Assembly (NCBI RefSeq): GCF_004331265.1
Contig: NZ_SJOO01000003.1
Coordinates: forward strand, 372,001-436,000
Direction of reading: 5' to 3'
DNA from: Enterobacter wuhouensis
Lineage (GTDB): Bacteria > Pseudomonadota > Gammaproteobacteria > Enterobacterales > Enterobacteriaceae
Length of the DNA stretch: 64,000 bases
A program made the position numbers and the translations under genes. This document shows, in pieces, positions 30,191 to 40,729 of this stretch. The notes under the pieces were generated by a model. It was given only the letters and a program-made list of their open reading frames with translations. It was not told where the DNA came from and did no database searches. Numbering within the stretch: position 1 is the stretch's first letter; each line of letters begins with the position of its first letter.

Positions 30191-30799
30191 GTGAACCGTT
30201 TTGTAATTGCTGACTCGACGGTCTGTATTGGCTGTCGAACCTGTGAGGCGGCGTGTTCAGAAACGCATCGCCTGCACGGGCTACAGTCCATGCCGCGCCT
30301 GCGCGTCATGCGTAATGAAAAAGAGTCTGCCCCGCAGCTCTGCCACCACTGCGAGGATGCCCCCTGCGCGGGCGTCTGCCCCGTTAACGCCATCACCCGC
30401 GTTGACGGTGCCGTCCAGCTGAATGAAAGCCTGTGCGTAAGCTGCAAGCTGTGCGGCATCGCCTGTCCGTTCGGCGCCATCGAATTTTCCGGCAGCCGCC
30501 CGCTGCATATTCCGGCGAACGCAAACACGCCGAAAGCCCCGCCTGCGCCACCGGCTCCGGCACGCGTAAGCACGCTGCTGGACTGGGTGCCCGGCATCCG
30601 TGCCGTTGCGGTGAAGTGCGATCTGTGCAGCTTCGATGAACAAGGCCCGGCCTGCGTGCGCACCTGCCCGACCAAAGCGCTGATTCTGGTCAACATTCGC
30701 GACATTGCCCGCACCAGCAGGCGCAAGCGCGAGCTGACCATTAATACCGACGTCGGCGATCTTTCGCTTCTGCAGGCGCTTAACGAGGGGGCGAAATGA
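30191..30799 (+). CDS. hycB: Formate hydrogenlyase electron-transfer subunit HycB
   Basis: Ferredoxin-type subunit carrying electrons from formate dehydrogenase H to hydrogenase 3. 202 residues with four [4Fe-4S] motifs: CIGCRTCEAAC, CHHCEDAPCAGVCP, CVSCKLCGIACP and CDLCSFDEQGPACVRTCP. Close relative of hydN at 41879. Four-base overlap with hycC. Confidence 0.97.
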   Translation: MNRFVIADSTVCIGCRTCEAACSETHRLHGLQSMPRLRVMRNEKESAPQLCHHCEDAPCAGVCPVNAITRVDGAVQLNESLCVSCKLCGIACPFGAIEFSGSRPLHIPANANTPKAPPAPPAPARVSTLLDWVPGIRAVAVKCDLCSFDEQGPACVRTCPTKALILVNIRDIARTSRRKRELTINTDVGDLSLLQALNEGAK

Positions 30800-32610
30800 A
30801 CGCTATTACCATGATTAACAGCGCCGTGGCGTACTTTGCCGCTGCCGCCGTGCTGGCGCTGATCTTCTCTTTTCATAAAACCCTGAGCGGCTGGATCGCC
30901 GGTATCGGCGGGGCGGTCGGCAGCCTGATGACGCTGGCTGCGGGCGGCGTCGTCCTGATCGGCGGGCAGTCCGTTTCCGCACTCATGCCGCTGATCCGCT
31001 ACACCGTCGCGCTTACGCCGCTGAACGCCATCTGGCTGGTGACCTTTGGCCTGTGCGGGCTGTTTATCAGCCTGTTCAATATTGACTGGCATCGCCATCA
31101 GCAGGTCAAAGCTAACGGCCTGCTGGTGAACCTGCTGATGGCGACGGCGGTCTGCACCGTTATCGCCAGCAACCTCGGTGCGCTGGTGGTGATGGCCGAA
31201 ATCATGGCGCTGTGCGGCGTGTTCCTGACGGGCTGCAGCGCCTCCGGCAAGCTGTGGTTTGCGCTCGGGCGCCTCGGCACGCTGCTGCTGGCGCTGGCCT
31301 GCTGGCTGGTGTGGCAGCGTTTCGGCACGCTGGACTTTACCGCGCTTCACGGCCAGGCGCTGGGCAATGACGTCTGGGTTCTTGGCGTCGTCGGCTTTGG
31401 CCTGCTCGCCGGGATCATCCCGTTGCACGGCTGGGTGCCGCAGGCGCACGCGAACGCCTCCGCGCCCGCCGCCGCGCTGTTCTCCACCGTCGTCATGAAG
31501 GTCGGGCTGTTCGGTATTCTGAGCATCACGCTGGCCGGCGGGCAGCCGCCGCTGTGGTGGGGCATCGTGCTGCTGGTCGCCGGCATGATTACCGCGTTCG
31601 TCGGCGGACTGTACGCGCTGATGGAGCACAACATCCAGCGCCTGCTGGCATACCACACGCTGGAAAACATCGGCATCATCCTGCTCGGTATGGGTGCGGG
31701 CGTGACCGGGCTGGCGCTTAACCAGCCGGCGCTGATTGCCTCCGGGTTTATCGGCGGCCTGTATCACCTCGTCAACCACAGCCTGTTTAAAAGCACGCTG
31801 TTCCTCGGGGCGGGCAGCGTCTGGTTCCGCACCGGCCATCGGGATATTGAAAAGCTCGGTGGGATTGGCAAAAAGATGCCGGTGATTTCACTGGCGATGC
31901 TGGTCGGGCTGATGGCGATGGCCGCGCTGCCGCCGCTGAACGGCTTTGCCGGGGAGTGGGTGATCTACCAGTCCTTCTTCGCGCTCGGTCAGAGCGACGC
32001 ATTTATCGCGCGCCTGCTTGGCCCGCTGCTGGCGGTCGGCCTGGCGATTACCGGCGCGCTGGCGGTGATGTGCATGGCCAAAGTTTACGGCGTGACCTTC
32101 CTCGGCGCGCCGCGCACCCGTGAAGCTGAAAACGCCTGCTGCGCGCCGGTACTGATGGCGATAAGCGTGGTCGCGCTGGCGCTGTGCTGCATCGCGGGCG
32201 GGGTTGCCGCGCCGTGGCTGCTGCCGCTGCTGGGGCGCGCTATTCCGCTGCCGCTCGCGACGGCGCATACCGTCGTTTCCCAGCCGATGATTGCGCTGCT
32301 GCTGGTCGCCGCGCCGCTCCTGCCGTTCTTGCTGATGCTGTTCTTCAAACGCGACCGTCTCGCCTCCCGCGCGCGCGGTTCGGCGTGGGCCTGCGGCTAT
32401 GAACACGAGCAGTCGATGGTTATCACCGCCCACGGCTTCGCCATGCCGGTGAAGGAGAACTTCGCCGCCGTGCTGAAGCTGCGCCACTGGCTGAACCCGG
32501 TGGACTGGGTGCCGGGCTGGCAGAGTGCTGCCGTGCCCCTGCTGTTCCGCCGTCTGGCGTTGATCGAGCTGGCGGTGCTGGTGGTCATTGTGATTTCACG
32601 AGGAGCCTGA
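30796..32610 (+). CDS. hycC: Formate hydrogenlyase membrane subunit HycC
   Basis: Large integral membrane subunit related to NuoL/MrpA antiporters, 604 residues and about 14-16 membrane helices. The conserved antiporter core is visible as GIIPLHGWVPQAHANASAPAAALFS, followed by the AYHTLENIGIILLG and LYHLVNHSLFKSTLFLGAG regions with buried charged residues. Anchors the complex and may couple to ion movement. One base separates it from hycD. Confidence 0.96.
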   Translation: MNAITMINSAVAYFAAAAVLALIFSFHKTLSGWIAGIGGAVGSLMTLAAGGVVLIGGQSVSALMPLIRYTVALTPLNAIWLVTFGLCGLFISLFNIDWHRHQQVKANGLLVNLLMATAVCTVIASNLGALVVMAEIMALCGVFLTGCSASGKLWFALGRLGTLLLALACWLVWQRFGTLDFTALHGQALGNDVWVLGVVGFGLLAGIIPLHGWVPQAHANASAPAAALFSTVVMKVGLFGILSITLAGGQPPLWWGIVLLVAGMITAFVGGLYALMEHNIQRLLAYHTLENIGIILLGMGAGVTGLALNQPALIASGFIGGLYHLVNHSLFKSTLFLGAGSVWFRTGHRDIEKLGGIGKKMPVISLAMLVGLMAMAALPPLNGFAGEWVIYQSFFALGQSDAFIARLLGPLLAVGLAITGALAVMCMAKVYGVTFLGAPRTREAENACCAPVLMAISVVALALCCIAGGVAAPWLLPLLGRAIPLPLATAHTVVSQPMIALLLVAAPLLPFLLMLFFKRDRLASRARGSAWACGYEHEQSMVITAHGFAMPVKENFAAVLKLRHWLNPVDWVPGWQSAAVPLLFRRLALIELAVLVVIVISRGA

Positions 32611-32611
32611 C

Positions 32612-33535
32612 ATGAGTTTGTTACTGGCCATTCTTCAGGCGCTGGTGCTGTTCGCCGTCGCGCCGCTGCTGTCGGGCATCACGCGCGTGGCGCGCGCCCG
32701 AATGCATAACCGTCGCGGGCCCGGCGTGCTCCAGGAGTACCGCGATCTCTTCAAGCTGCTTTCTCGACAGAGCGTGGCACCCGACGCCGCAGGCTGGGTC
32801 TTCCGCCTGACGCCGTTCGTGATGGTGGGCGTGATGCTGACCATCGCCACCGCGCTGCCGGTGGTGACGGTGGGCTCGCCGCTGCCGGCGCTTGGCGATC
32901 TGATTACGCTGATCTACCTCTTCGCCATTGCCCGCTTCTTCTTTGCGATTGCGGGTCTGGACACCGGCAGCCCGTTTACCGGCATCGGCGCCAGCCGCGA
33001 GGCGATGCTCGGCGTGCTGGTGGAGCCGATCCTGCTGCTGGGGCTGTGGGTCGCCGCGCAGGTGGCCGGTTCAACCCACATCAGCTTTATCACCGACACC
33101 GTCTATCACTGGCCGGTGGCGCGCTCGATCCCGCTGGTGCTGGCGCTCTGCGCCTGCGCGTTCGCCACCTTTATTGAGATGGGCAAACTGCCGTTCGATC
33201 TGGCGGAAGCCGAGCAGGAGCTGCAGGAAGGGCCGCTTACCGAATACAGCGGCTACGGCTTTGCGGTGCTGAAGTGGGGCATCAGCCTCAAGCAGCTGGT
33301 GGTACTGCAGATGTTCGTCGGCGTTTTCTTCCCGTGGGGGCAGATGACCCATTTCTCCGCGGGCGGCCTGGTGCTGGCGGTTGTTGTTGCCGCCCTCAAG
33401 CTGCTGGTCGGCGTGCTGGTGATTGCCCTGTTTGAAAACAGCATGGCGCGCCTGCGTTTTGTCGAAACGTCGCGCATCACCTGGGCCGGTTTTGGTTTTG
33501 CATTTTTAGCGTTCGTCTCCTTGCTGGTGGCGTGA
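32612..33535 (+). CDS. hycD: Formate hydrogenlyase membrane subunit HycD
   Basis: NuoH-like membrane subunit of 307 residues with about eight helices. Quinone-site-like acidic loop seen in complex I is partly kept as EMGKLPFDLAEAEQELQEGPLTEYSG. The N-terminal RARMHNRRGPGVLQEYRDLFKLL motif is typical. Contacts HycG/HycE at the membrane. Confidence 0.97.
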   Translation: MSLLLAILQALVLFAVAPLLSGITRVARARMHNRRGPGVLQEYRDLFKLLSRQSVAPDAAGWVFRLTPFVMVGVMLTIATALPVVTVGSPLPALGDLITLIYLFAIARFFFAIAGLDTGSPFTGIGASREAMLGVLVEPILLLGLWVAAQVAGSTHISFITDTVYHWPVARSIPLVLALCACAFATFIEMGKLPFDLAEAEQELQEGPLTEYSGYGFAVLKWGISLKQLVVLQMFVGVFFPWGQMTHFSAGGLVLAVVVAALKLLVGVLVIALFENSMARLRFVETSRITWAGFGFAFLAFVSLLVA

Positions 33536-33550
33536 TTAAAGAGAGTATTT

Positions 33551-35260
33551 ATGTCTGAAGAAAAGAAAGGTCAGCAGTATCTCGCCGCGTTGCATCAGGC
33601 TTTCCCCGGCGTGGTGCTGGAGGAGTCATGGCAAACCAAAGACCAGATAACCGTCACCATTAAGGTGAACTACCTGCCGGAAGTGGTGGAGTTTCTGTAC
33701 TACCAGCAGGGCGGCTGGCTGTCGGTGCTGTTCGGCAACGACGAGCGCCAGCTGTGCGGCAACTATGCGGTGTACTACGTGATGTCGATGGAGCAGGGCG
33801 AGAAGTGCTGGCTTACCGTGCGCGTCGAGGTCGACCCGAATAAGCCGGAATACCCGTCCGTCACGCCGCGCGTGCCCGCCGCCGTGTGGGGCGAGCGCGA
33901 AGTGCGCGACATGTACGGCCTGGTGCCGGTCGGCCTGCCGGACGAGCGCCGCCTGGTGCTGCCGGACGACTGGCCGGACGAACTCTATCCGCTGCGCAAA
34001 GACAGCATGGACTACCGCCAGCGCCCGGCGCCGACCACCGACAGCGAAACCTACGAGTTCATCAACGAGCTGGGCAGCAAGAAGAACAACGTGGTGCCGA
34101 TCGGCCCGCTGCACGTCACATCCGACGAACCGGGCCACTTCCGCCTGTTCGTTGACGGCGAAAACATCATCGACGCCGACTACCGCCTGTTCTACGTCCA
34201 CCGCGGCATGGAAAAGCTGGCGGAGACCCGCATGGGCTACAACGAAGTGACGTTCCTCTCTGATCGCGTGTGCGGCATCTGCGGCTTTGCCCACAGCACT
34301 GCCTACACCACCTCGGTGGAGAACGGCATGGGGATCGTGGTGCCGGAGCGCGCGCAGATGATCCGCGCCATTCTGCTGGAGGTGGAGCGCCTGCACTCGC
34401 ACCTGCTCAACCTCGGCCTGGCCTGCCACTTCGTCGGCTTTGACTCCGGGTTTATGCAGTTCTTCCGCGTGCGCGAGGCGTCGATGAAGATGGCGGAGAT
34501 CCTCACCGGGGCGCGTAAAACCTACGGCCTGAACCTGATCGGCGGGATCCGCCGCGACCTGCTGAAGGACGACATTATCCAGACCCGCCTGCTGGCGCAG
34601 CAGATGCGCCGCGACGTGCAGGAGCTGGTGGACATGCTGCTCAGCACGCCAAACATCGAGCAGCGCACCGTCGGCATTGGCCGCCTGGACCCGGAAATCG
34701 CCCGCGACTTCAGCAACGTCGGTCCGATGGTGCGCGCCAGTGGCCATGCCCGCGACACCCGCGCCGATCACCCGTTCGTCGGCTACGGCCTGCTGCCGAT
34801 GACCGTGCACAGCGAGCAGGGCTGCGACGTCATTTCGCGCCTCAAGGTGCGCATCAACGAGGTGTTCACCGCCCTGAACATGATCGACTTCGGCCTCGAT
34901 AACCTGCCGGGCGGCCCGCTGATGGTGGAAGGATTCACCTACATCCCGAACCGCTTTGCCCTCGGCTTTGCCGAAGCGCCGCGCGGGGACGATATCCACT
35001 GGAGCATGACCGGCGACAACCAGAAACTCTACCGCTGGCGCTGCCGTGCGGCGACCTACGCCAACTGGCCAACCCTGCGCTATATGCTGCGCGGTAACAC
35101 CGTCTCCGACGCGCCGCTGATCATCGGCAGCCTCGACCCGTGCTACTCCTGCACCGACCGCATGACCGTCGTGGACGTGCGCAAGAAGAAAAGCCAGGTG
35201 GTGCCGTACAAAGAGCTTGAGCGCTACAGCATCGAGCGTAAGAACTCGCCGCTGAAATAG
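33551..35260 (+). CDS. hycE: Hydrogenase 3 large subunit HycE (precursor)
   Basis: NiFe catalytic subunit of formate hydrogenlyase, 569 residues. N-terminal NuoC-like domain (about 1-160) fused to a NuoD/large-subunit domain. NiFe ligands in RVCGICGFAHS and DPCYSCTDR. HycI cleaves after the Arg of that motif, here Arg537, leaving a 32-residue C-terminal peptide, as in E. coli. Matured by HypA-F and HypC. A repeat element follows at once, before hycF. Confidence 0.98.
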   Translation: MSEEKKGQQYLAALHQAFPGVVLEESWQTKDQITVTIKVNYLPEVVEFLYYQQGGWLSVLFGNDERQLCGNYAVYYVMSMEQGEKCWLTVRVEVDPNKPEYPSVTPRVPAAVWGEREVRDMYGLVPVGLPDERRLVLPDDWPDELYPLRKDSMDYRQRPAPTTDSETYEFINELGSKKNNVVPIGPLHVTSDEPGHFRLFVDGENIIDADYRLFYVHRGMEKLAETRMGYNEVTFLSDRVCGICGFAHSTAYTTSVENGMGIVVPERAQMIRAILLEVERLHSHLLNLGLACHFVGFDSGFMQFFRVREASMKMAEILTGARKTYGLNLIGGIRRDLLKDDIIQTRLLAQQMRRDVQELVDMLLSTPNIEQRTVGIGRLDPEIARDFSNVGPMVRASGHARDTRADHPFVGYGLLPMTVHSEQGCDVISRLKVRINEVFTALNMIDFGLDNLPGGPLMVEGFTYIPNRFALGFAEAPRGDDIHWSMTGDNQKLYRWRCRAATYANWPTLRYMLRGNTVSDAPLIIGSLDPCYSCTDRMTVVDVRKKKSQVVPYKELERYSIERKNSPLK

Positions 35261-35279
35261 ATGATGTTGTGCGGTCTGG

Positions 35280-35360
35280 TCCCCTCACCCCGGCCCTCTC
35301 CCCAAAGGGGCGAACGGTTCCCTCTCCCTTTTAGGGAGAGGGCTAGGGTGAGGGTGAGAA
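35280..35360. repeat. Intergenic repeat (CCCTCTCCC/GGGAGAGGG family) inside hyc operon
   Basis: CCCCTCACCCCGGCCCTCTCC ends one arm (listed by first and last bases) and GGGAGAGGGCTAGGGTGAGGG the other (35334-35355); an inner hairpin CCCTCTCCC-TTTTA-GGGAGAGGG (35330-35349 region) is strong. Same family as 37540, 58372 and 58471. Fills the 124-base hycE-hycF gap. Confidence 0.85.
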
Positions 35361-35384
35361 AACCGCACGAAAGCAGGAGTAAAA

Positions 35385-35927
35385 ATGTTTACCTTTATCA
35401 AAAAAGTAATCAAAACCGGCACGGTAACCAGCAGCTATCCGCTGGAGCCGATGCCGGTGGATAAAAACTTTCGCGGCAAGCCGGAGCACAACCCGCAGCA
35501 GTGCATCGGCTGCGCGGCCTGCGTCAACGCCTGCCCGTCGAATGCGCTGACGGTAGAAACGGATCTCAAAAGCGGCGAGCTGGCCTGGCAGTTCAACCTC
35601 GGGCGCTGCATCTTCTGCGGCCGCTGCGAGGAGGTCTGCCCGACGGTCGCCATTCGCCTGTCGCAGGAATACGAGCTGGCGGTGTGGAAGAAAGAGGATT
35701 TTCTGCAGCAGTCGCGCTTTGACCTGTGCAGCTGCCGCATCTGCCAGCGTCCGTTCGCCGTGCAGAAAGAGATCGACTATGCCATCGCGCTGCTGCAGCA
35801 CAACGGCGACGCACGCGCGGAGCATCACCGCGAAAGCTTTGAAACCTGCCCGGAGTGCAAGCGTCAGAAGTGCCTGCTGCCGTCCGACCGCATTGATATC
35901 ACCCGCCATATGAGAGAGGCCAGCTGA
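35385..35927 (+). CDS. hycF: Formate hydrogenlyase subunit HycF
   Basis: NuoI-like ferredoxin of 180 residues joining HycB and HycG. Two [4Fe-4S] motifs, [12 protein letters not shown] and [12 protein letters not shown], then a C-terminal extra cysteine set [10 protein letters not shown] and CPECKRQKC that may bind zinc or iron. Stop and hycG start share one base. Separated from hycE by a repeat. Confidence 0.96.
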   Translation: MFTFIKKVIKTGTVTSSYPLEPMPVDKNFRGKPEHNPQQCIGCAACVNACPSNALTVETDLKSGELAWQFNLGRCIFCGRCEEVCPTVAIRLSQEYELAVWKKEDFLQQSRFDLCSCRICQRPFAVQKEIDYAIALLQHNGDARAEHHRESFETCPECKRQKCLLPSDRIDITRHMREAS

Positions 35928-36694
35928 TGGAAAACCTACTGGGCCCGCGCGACGCTAACGGCATTCCGGTGCCGATGACGGTGGACGAATCCATCGCCAG
36001 CATGAAGGCGTCGCTGCTGAAAAAAATCAAACGCTCGGCCTACGTCTACCGCGTGGACTGCGGCGGTTGCAACGGCTGCGAGATCGAGATCTTCGCCACG
36101 CTGTCACCGCTGTTTGACGCCGAGCGCTTCGGCATCAAGGTGGTGCCGTCTCCGCGCCATGCGGACATTCTGCTGTTTACCGGGGCCGTCACCCGCGCCA
36201 TGCGATCCCCCGCGCTGCGCGCCTGGCAGTCCGCGCCGGACCCGAAAATATGCATCTCGTACGGGGCCTGCGGCAACAGCGGCGGCATCTTCCACGACCT
36301 TTACTGCGTCTGGGGCGGCACCGACAAAATCGTGCCGGTGGACGTCTACATTCCAGGCTGCCCGCCGACACCCGCCGCGACGCTGTACGGCTTTGCGATG
36401 GCGCTCGGCCTGCTGGAGCAGAAAATCCACGCGCGCGAGCCGGGCGAGCTGGACAACCAGCCTGCGGCCATTCTGCACCCGGACATGGTGCAGCCGCTGC
36501 GCGTGAAGGTCGACCGCACGGCGCGGAAGCTGGCGGGCTATCGCTATGGCCGCCAGATCGCCGACGATTATCTGCGCCTGCTGAGCCAGGGCGACCATCA
36601 GGTGGCGCGCTGGCTGGAGGCGGAAAACGATCCGCGTCTCAATGAGATCGTGGCGAACCTGAACAGCATCGTGGACGAGGCGCGTATCCGATGA
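35927..36694 (+). CDS. hycG: Hydrogenase 3 small subunit HycG
   Basis: NuoB-like subunit of 255 residues holding the proximal [4Fe-4S] cluster next to HycE. Ligands lie in [27 protein letters not shown] and [15 protein letters not shown]. Four-base overlap with hycH. Confidence 0.97.
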   Translation: MENLLGPRDANGIPVPMTVDESIASMKASLLKKIKRSAYVYRVDCGGCNGCEIEIFATLSPLFDAERFGIKVVPSPRHADILLFTGAVTRAMRSPALRAWQSAPDPKICISYGACGNSGGIFHDLYCVWGGTDKIVPVDVYIPGCPPTPAATLYGFAMALGLLEQKIHAREPGELDNQPAAILHPDMVQPLRVKVDRTARKLAGYRYGRQIADDYLRLLSQGDHQVARWLEAENDPRLNEIVANLNSIVDEARIR

Positions 36695-37101
36695 GTGAAA
36701 CGGTGGTGTTCAGCCAGCTGAGCCGTAAGTTTATTGATGAGAACGATGCCACGCCGGATGCGGCGCAGCAGGTGGTCTATTACAGCCTGGCGATTGGGCA
36801 TCACCTCGGGGTGATCGACTGCCTGGAGGCGGCGCTGAGCTGCCCGTGGGCCGATTACCTGGCGTGGATCGCCACGCTGGAGGAGGGCAGCACGGCGCGG
36901 CGCAAGATGGAGGGCGTGCCGAAATACGGCGAGATCGTCATTGACGCCAACCACATTGCGATGCTCGCCAACGCCTTTGACGCGGCGCTGAGCAGGCAAA
37001 CCCCCGGGCAGCAGGCGTGGAGCAAAACGCTGCTTAGCATGCTGCACGATATTCATCAGGAGAGCGCCATCTACCTGATGGTGAGGAGATTACGTGACTG
37101 A
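36691..37101 (+). CDS. hycH: Formate hydrogenlyase maturation protein HycH
   Basis: 136-residue protein required for full formate hydrogenlyase assembly or HycE processing. Mostly helical; no cofactor motif visible. Conserved [18 protein letters not shown] region. Overlaps hycI by eight bases. Confidence 0.94.
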   Translation: MSETVVFSQLSRKFIDENDATPDAAQQVVYYSLAIGHHLGVIDCLEAALSCPWADYLAWIATLEEGSTARRKMEGVPKYGEIVIDANHIAMLANAFDAALSRQTPGQQAWSKTLLSMLHDIHQESAIYLMVRRLRD

Positions 37102-37567
37102 CGTTTTACTGTGTGTCGGCAACAGCATGATGGGCGACGACGGCGCGGGCCCGCTGCTGGCAGAGATGTGCGCCGCGAACCCGCAGGGCAGCTGGGTGGT
37201 GATTGACGGCGGCAGCGCGCCGGAAAACGACGTAGTCGCCATTCGCGAGCTGCGCCCGGAGAGGCTGTTAATCGTTGATGCCACCGATATGGGGCTCAAC
37301 CCCGGCGAGATCCGCCTGATTGACCCGGACGACATCGCCGAGATGTTTATGATGACGACGCACAATATGCCGCTGAACTACCTGGTCGATCAGATTAAAG
37401 ACGACGTGGGCGAGGTGCTGTTTTTGGGGATCCAGCCGGACATCGTTGGGTTTTATTACCCGATGACGCCGCCGGTGAAAGAGGCGGTGGAAGTGGTTTA
37501 TTCACGGCTAGCGGAGTGGGGTGGAAATGGTGGATTTGAACCCCTCACCCTAACCCTCTCCCCATAG
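37094..37567 (+). CDS. hycI: HycE C-terminal endopeptidase HycI, with repeat-derived tail
   Basis: Nickel-dependent protease that removes the HycE C-terminal peptide. 157 residues. Ligand residues lie in GNSMMGDDGAGP, DATDMGLNPGE and TTHNMPLNYL (Asp16, Asp62, His90 by comparison). The core is E. coli-like to GNGG, but the last nine residues, FEPLTLTLSP, are read from the start of a CCCTCTCCC-type repeat, which also supplies the TAG stop. Function probably kept since the core is intact. Confidence 0.95.
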   Translation: MTDVLLCVGNSMMGDDGAGPLLAEMCAANPQGSWVVIDGGSAPENDVVAIRELRPERLLIVDATDMGLNPGEIRLIDPDDIAEMFMMTTHNMPLNYLVDQIKDDVGEVLFLGIQPDIVGFYYPMTPPVKEAVEVVYSRLAEWGGNGGFEPLTLTLSP

Positions 37568-37614
37568 GGGAGAGGGGACAAAACACACCCTCTCCCCTAT
37601 GGGGAGAGGGGTAA
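37540..37614. repeat. Palindromic repeat between hycI and ascB
   Basis: Begins ACCCCTCACCCTAACCCTCTC (shown by ends ACCCCTCACCC and CCCTCTC) and contains two facing hairpins CTCTCCCC-TATG-GGGAGAG, with GGGGTAAGG at the far end. It encodes the hycI C terminus and stop, and probably acts as a two-way terminator between convergent hycI and ascB. Confidence 0.85.
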
Positions 37615-37621
37615 GGATTGG

Positions 37622-39064
<1,443 letters not shown>

Positions 39065-40516
39065 TTATGCTTGTGCTGCTTTGCTCTGTACCGGTGCGGT
39101 CTGCAGGGCGCGCGCTTTTTCGGCCTCGTCTTCGACCGGGATATCCTCAAAGCCGAGTATCAGGGTCAGAACAAACGACAGCACCACCGCCAGCCCCATC
39201 ACGCCAAACACCCAGACGATGGTCATCGGGTTGGCCGGGTCGAAGAACTGCACGCTGGTGAACAGCCCCGGCGCCGCCATCGAGTGGCTGGCGAGACCGG
39301 CCATGCCCGCCACCGCGCCGCAGATAAAGCCGCTGATCAGGCTGGCAATCAGCGGACGCTTCAGGCGTACCGCCACGCCGTACAGGGCAGGCTCAGAGAT
39401 CCCCGCCATGATGGCGGAGGCCGCCGCCGCCAGCGCCGTCTGGCGCAGCTCAGGGTTTTTGGTTTTCCACGCCACCGCCAACGACGAGCCGCCGAGCGAC
39501 AGGTTGGCGCCGATTTCCGACGGCATCACCATCCCCTCTTTGCCCGTCTCGGCAATGGTCTGAATGATAGTCGGCGTAAACACGCGGTGCATCCCGGTCA
39601 TCACCAGCAGCGGCCACAGCGCGCCCATGATGGCGACGGAGAGCCAGCCCAGATAGCCATGAATGGTGTAAACCAGCGCGGAGATGGCGCTGCCGATCCA
39701 GATCCCCAGCGGGCCAATCAGTACGATGGCGAGCGGGGCGGCAATCAGCACGATCAGCATCGGCTTGAGGAAGTTTTTGGTTACCGCCGGGGTAATGCGA
39801 TCTACCCAGCGCTCGATGTATGACAGGCACCAGGTCATGACCAGAGCCGGGATGACGGTGTAGGTGTATTTCACCGCCGTCACCGGGATAAAGGCGAACT
39901 CAACGTGCTCGCCCTGCGCGGCCTTCGCCATCAGCTCGATAAAGCTCGGGTGCACCAGCACGCCCGCGATGGCAATCGCCAGCGACATATTGGTTTTGAA
40001 CTTCACCGCCGCCGAGGCCGCCACCATCAGCGGCAGGAAGAAGAACGCGCCGTCGCCGATGACCGTCAGGATGGTCAGCGTGGGATCGCCCTTGCCCAGC
40101 ACGCCGGTCATCTCGAGGATCATCGCCAGCAGCTTGACCATCGAGCCGCCGATGATCGCCGGGATCAGCGGGGACATGGTGCCGATCAGCGCGTCGAGGA
40201 TCCCGGCGCCGATGCGGCGCAGGGTCAATTTCTGCGGGCCTTCCGGTACGGCAGGCTGCAGGCTGGTTGGCAGCAGGCTCACCACTTCGCGGTAGGCCTG
40301 TGAAACGGTGTTGCCGATGATCACCTGGCACTGGTTGTCGTTGCGCACCACGCCGAGCACGCCGCTGATGCTTTTCAGGCGCGCGGCGTCGGTGAGGCTT
40401 TCGTCTTTCAGCACGAAGCGCAGGCGCGTCATGCAGTGGGTGACGGCGACAATGTTCTCTCTGCCGCCCAGCGCGCTGACAACGTCGTTCGCCAGCGCGG
40501 CGTAATTTTTGGCCAT
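39065..40516 (-). CDS. ascF: PTS beta-glucoside EIIBC component AscF
   Basis: Inner-membrane PTS enzyme of 483 residues from ATG 40516 (MAKNYAALANDVVSALGG). EIIB domain first, with the phosphocysteine in AVTHCMTRLRF (Cys ~29), then EIIC with about ten helices and the GxxEPALYG-like motif GISEPALYGVAVRLKRP. Takes up and phosphorylates aryl-beta-glucosides. No EIIA domain, so it must use an EIIA from elsewhere, e.g. Crr. Divergent from ascG. Confidence 0.94.
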   Translation of the reverse strand: MAKNYAALANDVVSALGGRENIVAVTHCMTRLRFVLKDESLTDAARLKSISGVLGVVRNDNQCQVIIGNTVSQAYREVVSLLPTSLQPAVPEGPQKLTLRRIGAGILDALIGTMSPLIPAIIGGSMVKLLAMILEMTGVLGKGDPTLTILTVIGDGAFFFLPLMVAASAAVKFKTNMSLAIAIAGVLVHPSFIELMAKAAQGEHVEFAFIPVTAVKYTYTVIPALVMTWCLSYIERWVDRITPAVTKNFLKPMLIVLIAAPLAIVLIGPLGIWIGSAISALVYTIHGYLGWLSVAIMGALWPLLVMTGMHRVFTPTIIQTIAETGKEGMVMPSEIGANLSLGGSSLAVAWKTKNPELRQTALAAAASAIMAGISEPALYGVAVRLKRPLIASLISGFICGAVAGMAGLASHSMAAPGLFTSVQFFDPANPMTIVWVFGVMGLAVVLSFVLTLILGFEDIPVEDEAEKARALQTAPVQSKAAQA

Positions 40517-40549
40517 CGGATGTGATCCTGTTATCGTTGTGAGAAGTGT

Positions 40550-40564
40550 AGGAAACCGGTTCCA
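40550..40564. promoter_or_regulatory. AscG/LacI-type operator
   Basis: AGGAAACCGGTTCCA, a near-perfect palindrome around GGAAACCGGTTCC and a close fit to the LacI-family half-site TGAAACCGGTTTCA, 34 bases before ascF. Confidence 0.65.
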
Positions 40565-40620
40565 CATAATCATCATGAGTTTCTGTGAATGAAACAAGAT
40601 CGCTTTTTAGCCATTTTTTC

Positions 40621-40644
40621 GTTTCGTGATGACGATCACTCGAG
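40621..40644. promoter_or_regulatory. CRP-cAMP site between ascF and ascG
   Basis: CGTGATGACGATCACT contains GTGA-N6-TCAC and fits the CRP consensus core GTGAT....ATCAC fully. It lies between divergent ascF and ascG, upstream of the AscG-like operator as seen from ascF. Confidence 0.65.
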
Positions 40645-40729
40645 GGTGTTAAAAGCGTGAGATCGCCGCTGCGACAATTTTTCTGCAGTGCAGTACACTG
40701 CGCCCATCAGGTTCAAACGGAATAACAAC

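Noticed and set aside
30160..31839. 559-codon minus-strand frame opposite hycB/hycC
   Set aside because: Low-complexity Gln/Arg/Ala-rich translation typical of antisense to a membrane protein gene.
33626..34999. 457-codon minus-strand frame opposite hycE
   Set aside because: His/Ala/Val-rich shadow of hycE; no family likeness.
35261..35464. 67-codon frame after hycE
   Set aside because: It translates a palindromic repeat (PSPRPSP-type peptide) and runs into hycF out of frame; such peptides are a common artefact of this repeat family.
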